From Mercurialis annua (lineage: Eukaryota; Streptophyta; Magnoliopsida; Malpighiales; Euphorbiaceae): a DNA stretch of 64,000 bases. Below, one piece after another: positions 12,096-24,113 of this stretch (its first letter is position 1; each line of letters opens with the position of its first letter). Both the position numbers and the translations under genes were made by a program. Under the pieces are notes generated by a model that worked only from the letters and a program-made list of their open reading frames with translations, was not told where the DNA came from and ran no database searches. Location: the NCBI RefSeq assembly GCF_937616625.2, contig NC_065576.1, positions 26,954,628 through 27,018,627 on the forward strand. Direction: 5' to 3'.

Positions 12096-12447
12096 CGAAT
12101 CATCATGTTCACATGTTCTCCAACACCCATTCCCTCGGAATGCTTCGCCCGAAATAATTGCTTAGATATCTCATATCTAGCAAAACGACTTGATTCACCA
12201 TACAACTCGTTATTCATAGATGCCAACATATAGCACTTGGTTTGTTCGTCATCTAACTTCCACTTGCGTAATGCCTCATGTTTGTCGGGAGGTGCCTAAA
12301 TCGGCAATGGTCCCGGACATTTGTCTCAAGAACATATACTATGTGTTCACTTGTAAGAACTATTATGAGATTTCTTAACCAATCAACAAAGTTAGGACCC
12401 ACTAAGCGATTATTGTCGAGAATGTTACTTAACGGATTCGATTTCAT
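11990..12447 (-). pseudogene. Copia gag N-terminal part
   Basis: Minus-strand gag start. The frame beginning at 12447 (MKSNPLSNILDNNRLVGPNF) reads the typical copia gag opening, followed by a WLRNL block, and is lost near 12300. The 11981-12229 frame continues with YEISKQLFRAKHSEGMGVGE and CIERLQDLDF, the usual UBN2-type gag core. A frameshift around 12010-12095 passes to the next segment (11082-12095). The ATG at 12447 is a plausible true start: it follows a 1.1-kb leader and precedes the conserved N-terminal words. At least two frame breaks make it a pseudogene. Confidence 0.85.
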
Positions 12448-13548
12448 CTTATCTTATCAACCTATAGATAGCAAAGATCTCTAATTAGTATTATTGTCTT
12501 GTATATTTAAACCATGATGATTTGGTCTTTATCAAAATGGCCTCCCACTATCTTTTTCGAATCCTACACTTACAAAATAGGAAACGTAAATCTTTGTTGG
12601 AAAAGATTTCAAGCGGGTGATTGAATTCTTACAGTCATTTTTCTTTCCCTCAGGTACGCCTAATTGCCATTATTGGGATCACAATGTACTACTAGTGAAC
12701 AACACTTGTTCATCATATCTCATATGAGGTTCAATCATTTCCAGCTCCTAATGTAATCACCCTCGGATACCCATTGTCGTTAGTGGGTTTCAGCATTAGT
12801 TAAGTTTAACCCATTGAAACAACTAAGATGTATCAATTTGAATAATACAGGACTCAGGTACGCCTAATTGCCGTTATTGCCATGTACTATATCGCTACAT
12901 TTGCAACATCTCATGCTTAACAATAAACTCAACAACGGCCTCTTGACGGTATCATCTCACCCATATGTATCCATAGCCGGCAAGATGATAACTCAAAGCG
13001 TGTTAGATTATTGCTCCAATGGAGAGCCATTGATAAATCAATTTATTAATCATATAAACTTAATCTTTTAACTTTTAGGAAGATTTCTTAGGGTTTTCAG
13101 TTATTCCGGTCTCACTAAGCACACAACACATTTTAGCATGCATCTCATACATATTAAAGATAAAATTGAATCATGTAATCACACATGTATGATCATGGAC
13201 TTCCTAGGTCTCATTCTTTAGCCACAAAAAAATGAACAAACTATTACTTGTTCCACATGTTTTTTTTATGACAATATAATGCACAAGCGAGTCACGTATT
13301 GTGTTAAATAATCACATTAGAAAAATTCCCAGGATAGATTGGAGGGTCACAAGCGGACCACTTAAGTACACTAATCTCCTAGACATAATTTAATCAAATG
13401 TAATTAATGTCACAATACCGTTTGCTCGTTTTTGCAAACAAGACATAAGCCCTCAGAATTATAAATTACATGCCAATTAATAATTCCTAAGTCCATGATT
13501 ATTAATACATGCATTAAATCGTAAAGCTTTAATACTTGCTGATACGGT
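12448..13548 (-). other. Untranslated leader of the copia element
   Basis: Between the primer-binding site and the gag start there is about 1.1 kb without convincing coding sequence, as in many Tork/Angela-type copia elements. A 20-bp-plus word beginning CTCAGGTACGCCTAATTGCC occurs twice, near 12651 and 12853, followed each time by a similar ATTATTG/GTTATTG tail. This may be a repeated RNA element of the leader (packaging or dimerisation is a guess). Short ORFs here (12868-13071, 13410-13598) lack recognisable domains. Confidence 0.6.
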
Positions 13549-13562
13549 GGCTTTGATACCAC
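13549..13562 (-). promoter_or_regulatory. Primer-binding site of the copia element (tRNA-Met type)
   Basis: The reverse complement reads GTGGTATCAAAGCC, one base off the common initiator-tRNA-Met complement TGGTATCAGAGC. It lies immediately next to the LTR terminus (TGTTGGTGC on the plus strand at 13563). This fixes the element as minus-strand and identifies the right-hand LTR as the 5' LTR. Confidence 0.88.
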
Positions 13563-14200
13563 TGTTGGTGCAGCGGGACGTGAGGGTCCGGATCGCATAT
13601 TTCAATTCAAAATAGGAATTCCAACAATTCGGATCCAGAAATTGATCATATCAATAACAAATGGATCGTCGTATCATCTACTAATTAAAGCACGCATCTA
13701 GAAACCGTAAGAAGAATACCTATGTCGATTCTCCAACGATTCTTGTAGTCCCGATAGTATGGCGACCTCAAGCTCGTCCACACAAGTATGCGTCCGATTG
13801 AATCCTCGCCTTGAAGTAATCTACAAGAGTTCCTCTTGCCAAGCAACCCTAAGCTCAAACTCTCGCCTCGATTACGTCTTTGCTGGGATGTATGAAAAAA
13901 CTTTCTCCAAGCTTTTCTGTGATTGATGACTACTTGAACTCCTTCAAATATGCTCTCTTAAGTGTGTTGTTTTTAGAATGAGCAAAGGCAACCTCTATTT
14001 ATAGGGTACAACTTTGCTTAAGAATGCAACACCTCACATTCTAGGTATCACACACCAAGCAAAGGTGTTGCCACCATTTGATACCTCACATGCTAGGTGT
14101 CGCACACCAAGCATAGGTGTTGCCACCATCTGACACATCACATTCTAGGTGTCACACATCAAGCATAGGTGTTGCCACCTTCTGACATGTCGGATGCTAG
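13563..14200 (-). repeat. 5' LTR of the copia element, inner part, with promoter and 53-bp minisatellite
   Basis: First segment of the 5' LTR on the plus-strand map, from TGTTGGTGCAGC to the GCTAG target site where the gypsy element landed. On the minus strand a good TATA box (CCTATAAATAGAG) lies at about 13994-14007. From about 14030 to 14200 there are three tandem copies of a roughly 53-bp unit (CTAGGTGTCACACACCAAGC, TAGGTGTTGCCACC) that end at the insertion point; the unit resumes at 23472. This region has no counterpart in the left LTR because that one is truncated. Confidence 0.85.
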
Positions 14201-16641
14201 TGTCACGACCCAAATAATTTAGCCGGGACCGGCTCTAGGGAACGGGAGTGGTACCTCCGGAACCCGTAGCAAGCCTAAAACCACTGTAAATTTTTCGCAA
14301 TTAAAACATATTATTATATATAATACATTATCAGAAATCTTCTTTAAATAATATAATTCAATTATTAAAATATCGTATTCCTTTTCTTAAAACATTCGCG
14401 AAACAATTCTTAGAAACCAGGGTCTTACCGAGCGATATCTCATATCCAGCACCGCCCTGTTTCTGATCACAAACATCACCAATTCCACTCATGGCAATTG
14501 GTATCAAATTCAAACGGATAAACGCCATCTTTCTAAATAACTTATTTACAAAATTTATATCAGAGTTCACATTTTAAATACCTTTTGAAATCAAATCATA
14601 AATCTTATTTTGACACCTACTGACTACTGCACCTCTAAGGACTCGTACTTTGTGCAAGTCAAAAGACTTCCAACACAAAGGAGATGGTCTGTCTGATCCG
14701 ACTCCGATCGCCTGAAATAAAACACTATGAGGGAGTCAGTATTTTGGGAAATACTGAGTGAGCTTGCAAGTTACTAATGGTATTAATATAAAAATATAAC
14801 ATCGCATCTAAAGAAAACAATAATATAAAACATATAAACATGTATTTGATCCGTACGAAACTAATATCCTAGCATGCGACATAATTCTCGAATAATCATA
14901 TATCATTCAACCCAATCATAAATTTCCAGTTGTGAGTCCAATTCACTGGTGGGCCCAGCCACTAGATACGGGAACTTCCAGACTACATCGTAGCCGAGTT
15001 CACTCGCGTATCGAATTCATATCATATCATATGTATCCAATCATTTCTCAGATGCAAACACACTAGACTGACTCAGTACTGGTGATCACACAGCCTATTG
15101 ACACCCAATAGGTAGCTAGTTTCTTCGGATCGCATACTAGTTCTCGTATATAGAAATTAATAAAACATATAACAATTCAGTCAATTATATATAATGCGAT
15201 GCGTATAAACAGTATATATATATATTTATATAAAATAACTTTGATATATAATACACGAAAGTAAAGTGCAACTCACAGTGACCGTTATCCAAATATGCAA
15301 TATTATAATCCCGCAAGCGTAAGCTCCATGCGTTGTCCGATCGCGTAGCCACTGCAGCTAGACAGCTTGGTAGCCTGTCGGTACGTCAGTTACCTAATCG
15401 AGTTACCTGTACGTTTAATCCATAAACGTAGGCTTAGCACTAAAACCCTAAGTTATAAACTTAGGTTATTCCAATTCGATCCTATTACGATTTATAAACT
15501 TAAGAACTTTCAATCCCATTCTTACACTTGGTTAATACCCTTAGTGGTGTTCAACTAATCAATTAGACCTTGCTTAATATGCTTATTCCAAAGCCTAGCT
15601 CAAAACGTCAAGTTTCATGTCCATTTCACGCTATCGGAAGTTATTTTTCGCTCACGGAAGTCCCCGGAGATCGGGGTCGAAGTAGGGCACGTCGTGCCAG
15701 CTTGGCACATCGTGCCCTTAATATTTCATGAAGGGCACGACGTGCCCTTCACTGGTGCACGCCGTGCACCCTTGTGGTGCACGTCGCGCACCAGCACGAC
15801 GTGCTGAAGTGCAGCACGTCGTGCGCACTTCGGGAGCAACGTTTTTTGACGCTTCTGAACCATTTCCGAAGCCTCAAAATACTCATAACTTATACCAATA
15901 CATACCCAATTCATTTAAACACATTATACACACTTTTTCACTTCGAAATCAATCCTAAACGCCTCAATTCCGACATATACGAATCAAACGTAACGGTTTT
16001 GTCAAAACAACCCCTATTCATCAATTTTAACACCAAATATCGAGATATTTACCTTTTTTTGAAGATAAAAATGGATAGAGCTTTTGATTCTGAAGAAATC
16101 TCCGCGAAAATCACACGAATCGGACGTCGCACGGAGAAACGGCGGCAAAACGACGATGATCGACGAATTTTTGACGTTCTGGAGCCTTCTCTTCGTTTCA
16201 TTCCTCTGATTCTTTCATTCATATCTTAACTTTATATATTAAGGTTAAAGTGCTTCTTTAATCCTCATTTTCCTTCTTTATTACAACTTATCTTTCAAAC
16301 TTTTCTTTCATTCAATTTAGTACATAACTAAATCAATAAATTCTTAAATTATAACTTATACGTATTATTTATTTCCCAATATTAATACGAATCCCAATAT
16401 TAATATTTCCTGTCAAAATCTAAAATTTTCCATTTCCGAGACGTAGTGGCTAAATTACCACTTTAGTCCCTGTACTTTATTTTGGGGCTTTTCTTGACAT
16501 TTTTCCTTTCAATTCCAATTCTAACTTTAGAACTGAAATATATTTTTAAATTTCTCGGAAAACTTTCGGATATCGCCACTCTGGCGACTCGAAACTGGAC
16601 ACGTGGTCCAATTAGATACTTAAATATTTTAGGGTATTACA
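14201..16641 (-). repeat. 3' LTR of the gypsy-type element
   Basis: A 2441-bp LTR nearly identical to 21037-23471. By eye there are about 45 differences, close to 2%, so insertion was fairly recent. A minus-strand TATA-like TAATATATAAAG lies at about 16229-16242. About 400-550 bp downstream of it in the sense direction is a CG-rich cluster of palindromes (15685-15835) built from variants of GGCACGACGTGCC. The 70-codon ORF at 14358-14570 is the same in both LTRs and is not credited as a gene. Confidence 0.92.
15685..15835. repeat. CG-rich palindrome cluster in the gypsy LTR
   Basis: A dense run of near-palindromes such as GGGCACGACGTGCCC, GGTGCACGCCGTGCACC and CAGCACGACGTGCTG within an otherwise AT-rich LTR. 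The partner LTR has the same run at about 22515-22666, and the solo LTR has a related one at 41534-41590. It lies about 400 bp downstream of the predicted TATA box, so it would be in the transcribed leader and could fold into several stable hairpins. Confidence 0.8.
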
Positions 16642-19600
16642 TCCTTCACCCCTTATAAAAATTCGTCCTCGAATTTTCATATAACTTCTTGACTTATCTT
16701 AAATTCCTAACCTTTTGAACTTCATTCATAATCGGTATCTCATCATCATTCCACGATGCTTGTCGGCTCCTGGAATTATTATTCCAGTTTTGTACTTCTT
16801 GTACAATAACATCAATCGTTATTGATAATCTTCATATCATTATTTTCCTTATATGATCTTCTTTTCCTATATCTTGGATATATTACTCTTTCATCTGTTC
16901 CTTGTCTGCTATACAGCACTATGAACTCTTGTCTTGTAATTGAACTTTCAGTTCCTTACTGATCTCCAATGGTAGTTCGTTTTAATGATGTTTTATTTCT
17001 AAGAATGATATCCTTATCCTTGTAATTAAACTCTTAGTTTAATACTAATATTTAATACTGGTTTGTTCTAGTAATGTTTTATTACTAGTAATGATAATCT
17101 CCATTCTTAAGCTTGTTCATACGTAGTCAAATGATGTAGATGATCCATTAGTCTGTACCTCTTAATCTTCTCTTATGATGATATTTATCGTGTTCATATG
17201 TACTTATGACTTTCCGTTCTTAATTCCTTACCTCTATCTACTTCGTTTAATCATATCATCATTTCTTATCGAAAGATGTGGACATTCAACTAACTCGGGT
17301 TTCACTACTTACGTAGTTTCTTTCGTACTGCTGTTGTCACCATCCGATTGCTATTCGTCGTGGTGTTGGGAATCTAATCCTATTATCCACCATCCTCATT
17401 TATCTCGTTATTTTCGCTTTTCATAGAAAAATTCTTTTGTTATCGTCGCTTTATCACGATCCTTCATGAGGTGAATTCTCATGACGTATTCTCGTAAGGG
17501 TTTTGCTGTCCTTGTAAGGGTTACTTTGATCTTTTTCTTGCGTCTTTACTTCTCGTATACTCCTTTACTCATTGTATATTCATTAATCTACTTCCTTTTC
17601 TTAAGCGTGATGCACTATTCTTAAAACTTCTAGTCTTTTCTTTCTTTTTATCAATCTATCTTATTCTTCATTCTTCATAACCTTGGATAACTGTCTTTGT
17701 TATCATGCCCTGTACTTCCTTTTACGATCCTTACTATCATCTTTTAAAGATTGTCAGTCTTACATTATGTTTCTTTACACCACAGTTGCATGTGCATCAA
17801 TGCTTGATGTCCTATAGGAAAGAGATGTTTAATCTCTTTGTGAACCTTCTTGGTTCAGGCACAGCTGTTACATATACGATCTCCGTACTAGGGGAGCAAC
17901 GATTGTTGCCGCATTGGAGTTTTATTCCCGATTTATTCAATGTACCTTGTTTACTCCTTTCCAATGAGGATCCTTGATTCTCTTAACTCTTGTCGTCGTG
18001 GGTTGATTTTAACAGTATCGTCACTGTCACCATCACCGTGTATCGTGTATACTCTTATTGATCTTCAGATTCGTTAATCCATTATCTCATCTATCTAATT
18101 GGGCCCTCGTGTTCTCATGGAGATCTTTGTTTATCCTTCTAGCAAGCGTAACCATTCCTTACGACCTTTGAGGCATGCTGATCCTTGTGATCATTAATGT
18201 ATTCAAATCCTTGTTGCCATATTTGGCACTTTACAATCTCTTCACATCAATCTCCTCTTGATATCAATTTCTCCTTTTAGTGAGTTTCTCACTATGCGTC
18301 TCGTCATAATCTATCCTTTGGAATTCTGATATTAACTTTAGTATTAACTTTTAGGTTATACTCGTCCTTAATTTCTTGTTTACCTTTTTGTTTCATTTTA
18401 TCTATGTTCTTCCTTCTTTCGTCATCTTCTTAACATTGATCATCTTACGACCTTTAAGGATGCTTTTAGCATTTATCGTTATAATTCACTATTCTTTTTC
18501 CGTTCTTCCTTTTAACATCGTATCTTAGTTTGACCTTTAATTCCCAAACTATTTCTCTTTTCCATATCGTGCTGTAAGTTTACTCCTTACTATCCACGGT
18601 CTTGTTATTTTCACTTGTTACTCCCTTGACTTCTTGTTTTTAATTAACTAATAGGATCAATAATCTTAATGCTATAACCCTATGGTACCTTTCTTGTGTC
18701 CCATATTCATGTTCTTATCATATGCCTCGATCGTCTTCTATTGCATTCTTGATATTCTTCTTTATTATACCTTGAATTTCTTGTATTTCTTGTTTTAACA
18801 TCTTTAACCTCGACTATGAATAGAGGGTCGCAATCTATTCCGTTCAAATTACTCGACGTGTTACGCTCTCGACCACGCGCATATCCACTTATTGTACTCT
18901 TACTGACAACTTAACTGTCAGTGAATCCAATCCTATGTCTCTGTCCTCTTTATCCTTCTTTGTTTCTATGTGTCCGCGACTACATAGAATTCCATTTCTC
19001 TAATCTCCTTGTCAACTCTCCACGTGACTTTTCTCTTTTCTTTTCCTCGATCACTCTTATCGAGTTCCTTGCGACATACGCAGGTTATCCCTACTTTCTT
19101 AATACTTATTACCTTAAATGGTCTCTTATTATCCATGACCTGCTTTTGAATCCTTATATCTTATTATACATACCTCATCCCTCCTTCCACATGGATACTT
19201 TCTTGTAGGTATCTTACTTCTACCTCTTGTCTCATATTTCGATCTATCTGATGTTACTTTCTTTAGTATAGCCCAGTTCTGACATTAAGTCTCCCCTTCA
19301 CATCCTTTCACGCATTTCAATGCATGAAGTTTCAATCACATACGAAATACGTTCGATGTTATATAATGTATCTTAATCCTTCATATAGTGTCTACGTCCT
19401 TACTAAAGGATTACTATTAATTCTCCAAGTCGATCGCACTATGCATTTCACCTCTTTATCATTCGAGCTTGAAGCTTGAGACCTTACACTCCACATACGT
19501 TCGTTACGTTTATATCTTCCTTGGTTTACTAATTCGTTTCATAATTACAATCTTGTGATGGAAATTCCAACTCCGAATTCACTTATTGCAACTCTTGTCG

Positions 19601-21036
19601 TTTACCTCTTGATCTTTCCTATCATGCTTTTCAAATCATTAAATTCTATGCGGGCTTGATGTTAGCTATACTTAATTGATCCAATTCCATGCTCCGTACT
19701 TCATATTTTTGTCACTCGTCTACTTGGCTCGTCGCTTTATCGACATATATCCATTATCGATACTCTTATGAAATCTATTTCACGTTCTCGGTTTGCCGAT
19801 CATAATGGTTACTGCTTAGGTAACCATCTTAGGGACATCGTGTCCCAATAAGAACTTGATCCAACGGTCCAATCAGAAGTTATCATGGTTTTACTAACCT
19901 TCACGATTCGTAGATCATATGTATAGCTTATCACGTCGATGCATAGTAAACTATGCATGTTCCTTGCACTATGATACGCATCCGTCAATCTTTCGATTAT
20001 ATCTTCTTATATACTTCTTCTCTTATATCGTAGTTTAATATCTTTAAGTCTTGTCAAACAGATACTCCCTTTCTAGCTTACCACTAATCGGGTACGCATC
20101 ACTTTCCAATACATCTGTGATTTTTAGCTATATTCTAGCTCGTCAACTCGAAATTAAGTTCATATCCTAAAGGCATAACCTCTATGTTCTCGCAATTACA
20201 CGTATTCATTCGCCTCATGGTCTTGATCGCAGCTTGCTTGCGAGCACTTCACTTCCATCACAGAGTTCTGGTCTATGTATACTTACTTAAAAACAAAATT
20301 CCTTGAAAACTCTTTCAAATAAAACATCTCGTTTCGAAATGTAAATTGAAATTTCATTTAAATCTTAGCAAAATTGTGCACTAGGGTGATGACATCTCTC
20401 AACCCCAAAGAGCTGCCACATCTCACCTTTTCGTCTGAGCATAATGCATATGATGCATGTACTATTAATGCATGTATTTATTTATTGTTCTTTTCATTAG
20501 CAATGTATGTAGTGATGCACTTCTATCAATGTCGTGGCATTTATCAATGACTATCTCGGGTCTAGGCACAATTATGCTTTCAAAATCGTTTAAACAAAAC
20601 AACTTTAGAAGGTTATAAAGTTTGAGTTTTGTAAGTTCTCTAGACCTTTAAACTCTGTATCCAGAAAGTTCTTCAACTTCTGTAACTTTGCATTCCTTCT
20701 GCATTCTCTTTTTGACACTTCAATCGATCGAATTTGACAGAATATTGGTGTTATTCAATGCCAGCCATGTACGTGTTATTATCGAGTTATAGTAATATCG
20801 ATTATATTCTAGTCATAGGGGCATTACATCTCCCCAAGATTCCATCTGAACATGCATGTCGCAGAAACAAACAAGTGTTTCACAAACCAGCCTATCACAC
20901 TTATCGCAAAACAGACAATGCAAATTACTTGGATCAGACAGAACTCAACTCTATCGCTGCAGTAGTTCCTAGGTCACTTAACTAACAAAACACATATTAG
21001 CAGAGGTAACTGGACCAACTGCTCTGATACCACAAT
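16642..21036 (-). other. Non-coding interior of the gypsy-type element
   Basis: 4.4 kb between the LTRs. The plus strand is strikingly pyrimidine-rich (T and C), so the sense strand is purine-rich, as in retroelement genomes. No gag knuckle, protease DTG, RT YVDD/YIDD, RNase H or integrase words could be found on the minus strand, and ORFs are short (the longest is about 95 codons at 18921-19208 on the plus strand). It carries the polypurine tract at 16642-16660 and the primer-binding site at 21021-21032. Either a captured non-coding filler (LARD) or a coding region decayed past recognition; the low LTR divergence argues for the former. Confidence 0.75.
21021..21032 (-). promoter_or_regulatory. 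Primer-binding site of the gypsy-type element
   Basis: The plus strand reads GCTCTGATACCA, the exact reverse complement of TGGTATCAGAGC (initiator tRNA-Met complement). It sits 4 bp from the LTR start at 21037. It fixes transcription to the minus strand and the right LTR as the 5' LTR. Confidence 0.93.
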
Positions 21037-23471
21037 TGTCACGACCCAAATAATTTAGCCGCGACCGGCGCTAGGGAACGGGAGTGGTAGCTCCGGAACC
21101 CGTAGCAAGCCTAAAACCACTGTAAATTTTTCGCAATTAAAACATATTATTATATATAATACATTATCAGAAATCTTCTTTAAATAATATAATTCAATTA
21201 TTAAAATATCGTATTCCTTTTCTTAAAACATTTGCGAAACAATTCTTAGAAACCAGGGTCTTACCGAGCGATATCTCATATCCAGCACCGCCCTGTTTCT
21301 GATCACAAACATCACCAATTCCACTCATGGCAATTGGTATCAAATTCAAACGGATAAACGCCATCTTTCTAAATAACTTATTTACAAAATTTATATCAGA
21401 GTTCACATTTTAAATACCTTTTGAAATCAAATCATAAATCTTATTTTGACACCTACTGACTACTGCACCTCTAAGGACTCGTACTTTGTGCAAGTCAAAA
21501 GACTTCCAACACAAAGGAGATGGTCTGTCTGATCCGACTCCGATCGCCTGAAATAAAACACTATGAGGGAGTCAGTATTTTGGGAAATACTGAGTGAGCT
21601 TGCAAGTTACTAATGGTATTAATATAAAAATATAACATCGCATCTAAAGAAAACAATAATATAAAACATATAAACATGTATTTGATCCGTACGAAACTAA
21701 TATCCTAGCATGCGACATAATTCTCGAATAATCATATATCATTCAACCCAATCATAAATTTCCAGTTGTGAGTCCAATTCACTGGTGGGCCCAGCCACTA
21801 GATACGGGAACTTCCAGACTACATCGTAGCCGAGTTCACTCGCGTATCGAATTCATATCATATCATATGTATCCAATCATTTCTCAGATGCAAACACACT
21901 AGACTGACTCAGTACTGGTGATCACACAGCCTATTGACACCCAATAGGTAGCTAGTTTCTTCGGATCGCATACTAGTTCTCGTATATAGAAATTAATAAA
22001 ACATATAACAATTCAATCAATTATATATAGTGCAATGCGTATAAACAGTATATATATATAAAATAACTTTAATATATAATACACGAAAGTAAAGTGCAAC
22101 TCACAGTGACCGCTATCCAAATATGCAATATTATAATCCCGCAAGCGTAAGCTCCATGCGTTGTCCGATCGCGTAGCCGCTCCAGCTAGACAGCTTGGTA
22201 GCCTGTCGGTACGTCAGTTACCTAATCGAGTTACCTGTACGTTTAATCCATAAACGTAGGCTTAGCACTTAAACCCTAAGTTATAAACTTAGGTTATTAC
22301 AATTCGATCCTATTACGATTTATAAACTTAAGAACTTTCAATCCCATTCTTACACTTGGTTAATACCCTTAGTGGTGTTCAACTAATCAATTAGACCTTG
22401 CTTAATATGCTTATTCCAAAGCCTAGCTCAAAACGTCAAGTTTCATGTCCATTTCACGCTATCGGAAGCTATTTTTCGCTCACGGAAGTCCCCCGGAGAT
22501 CGGGGTCGAAGTAGGGAATGTCGTGCCAGCTTGGCACATCGTGCCCTGCATTTTTCATGAAGGGCACGACGTGCCCTTCACTGGTGCACGTTGTGCAGCC
22601 TTGTGGTGCACGTCGCGCACCAGCACGACGTGCTGAAGTGCAGCACGTCGTGCGCACTTCGGGAGCAACGTTTTTTGACGCTTCTAGACCATTTCCGAAG
22701 CCTCAAAACACTCAAAACTTATACCAATACATACCCAATTCATTTAAACACATTATACACACTTTTTCACTTAGAAATCAATATTAAACGCCTCAATTCC
22801 AACATATACGAATCAAACGTAACGGTTTTGTCAAAACAACCCCTATTCATCAAGTTTAACACCAAATATCGAGATATTTACCTTTTTTTGAAGATAAAAA
22901 TGGATAGAGCTTTCGATTCTGAAGAAATCGCCGCGAAAATCACACGAATCGGACGTCGCACGGAGAAACGGCGGTAAAACGACGATGATCGACGAATTTT
23001 TGACGTTCTGGAGCCTTCTCTCCGTTTCATTCCTCTGATTCTTTCATTCATATCTTAACTTTATATATTAAGGTTAAAGTGCTTCTTTAATCCTCGTTTT
23101 CCTTCTTTATTACAACTTATCTTTCAAACTTTTCTTTCATTCAATTTAGTACATAACTAAATCAATAAATTCTTAAATTATAACTTATACGTATTATTTA
23201 TTTCCCAATATTAATACGAATCCCAATATTAATATTTTCCCGTCAAAATCTAAAATTTTCCATTTTCGAGACGTAGTTGCTAAATTACCACTTTAGTCCC
23301 TGTACTTTATTTTGGGGCTTTTTTTGACATTTTTCCTTTCAATTCCAATTCTAACTTTAGAACTGAAATATATTTTTAAATTTCTCGGAAAACTTTCGGA
23401 TATCGCCACTCTGGCGACTCGAAACTGGACACGTGGTCCAATTAGATACTTAAATATTTTGGGGTATTACA
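21037..23471 (-). repeat. 5' LTR of the gypsy-type element
   Basis: A 2435-bp partner of the left LTR. A minus-strand TATA-like stretch lies at about 23060-23072. The CG-rich palindrome cluster lies at about 22515-22666, with a few changes from the left copy (a GGGCACGTCG word in the left LTR is GGGAATGTCG here). The right border is GGGTATTACA followed by the GCTAG duplication. A microsatellite near 22045-22060 is shorter than in the left copy. ORFs at 21194-21406, 22469-22787 and 22591-22977 cross the palindromes and show no domain. Confidence 0.92.
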
Positions 23472-24113
23472 GCTAGGTGTCACACACAGAGACATATATG
23501 ACATCATCGTGACATCATCACATTACATCATCGTGACATCATCACATGACATCATCGTGACATCATCACATGACATCATCATGACATCATCACATGACCT
23601 TGGATAAAATACAATTAGGTGCCTACTAATTTATAACTCTTACAAATTAGTCACTAATTTATACTTGTTTTTTCATCTTAGATTAATTTCCGAGATATGC
23701 TAGTATCTATATGAAATCGATCTCTCGTAAACTCAATCGGTTGCACACCCTATTGTGTGTGACTAACTAGGTTCACATCTATATAGCAACGAGAGTCATA
23801 AGAAACGCCTTTCTTTATATTAAATAATTAAATCCCATTAATTATTAATTCTCGTAGATCGTGAGTGACGTCTAGCAACATATCACGACCCCTAAATAGA
23901 TATGAATATTTCGATGCATTCTTTATGAACCAATGTTCATAATTACCGTACACCCAAAATTCCCTTCATCTTAGATTCCGATCTCGACTAGTGTCACGGT
24001 TAAGTCAAACACTGTTTGTCGTGATCATATGACCTCATCTCAGTTCTTATTCTTGATAAATATGACTTCCACTAGAAACAAATTTCTAAGTAAGTCATAT
24101 ACACCTGCGCAGG
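23472..24113 (-). repeat. 5' LTR of the copia element, middle part
   Basis: The copia LTR resumes after the gypsy insertion with GCTAGGTGTCACACAC. Positions 23497-23600 hold a short tandem repeat built from GACATCATCGTGACATCATC and GACATCATCACAT (about 24-bp period, four to five copies). From 23740 onward it aligns with the left LTR (6061). At 24059-24105 there is a 47-bp near-perfect inverted repeat absent from the left LTR. The segment ends at the GCAGG target site of the next insertion. Confidence 0.85.

Larger units (their letters stand above)
14196..23476 (-). mobile_element. Complete 9.27-kb LTR retrotransposon, gypsy-type, non-autonomous (LARD-like)
   Basis: The element 14201-23471 is flanked by the 5-bp duplication GCTAG (14196-14200 and 23472-23476). 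Its two LTRs (14201-16641 and 21037-23471) begin TGTCACGACCC and end GTATTACA as read on the plus strand. The primer-binding site (reverse complement TGGTATCAGAGC, 21021-21032) adjoins the right LTR, and the polypurine side (reverse complement AAGGGGTGAAGGA, after TTCGAGGACGAATTTTTAT) adjoins the left LTR, so it is minus-strand. The polypurine context and TGTAATACCC start resemble plant Tekay/Del-like chromoviruses; this is family knowledge, not a search result. The 4.4-kb interior has no recognisable gag or pol, matching a large retrotransposon derivative that depends on a relative. Confidence 0.9.

Noticed and set aside
14358..14570. 70-codon ORF repeated exactly at 21194-21406
   Set aside because: It lies within the two LTRs of one recently inserted element, so identity reflects common origin, not coding constraint.
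15726..16229. Overlapping ORFs through the CG-rich palindromes (Cys/Arg/His-rich peptides)
   Set aside because: The apparent composition comes from the palindromic GC-rich DNA, the same region is open in several frames on both strands, and it lies in an LTR.
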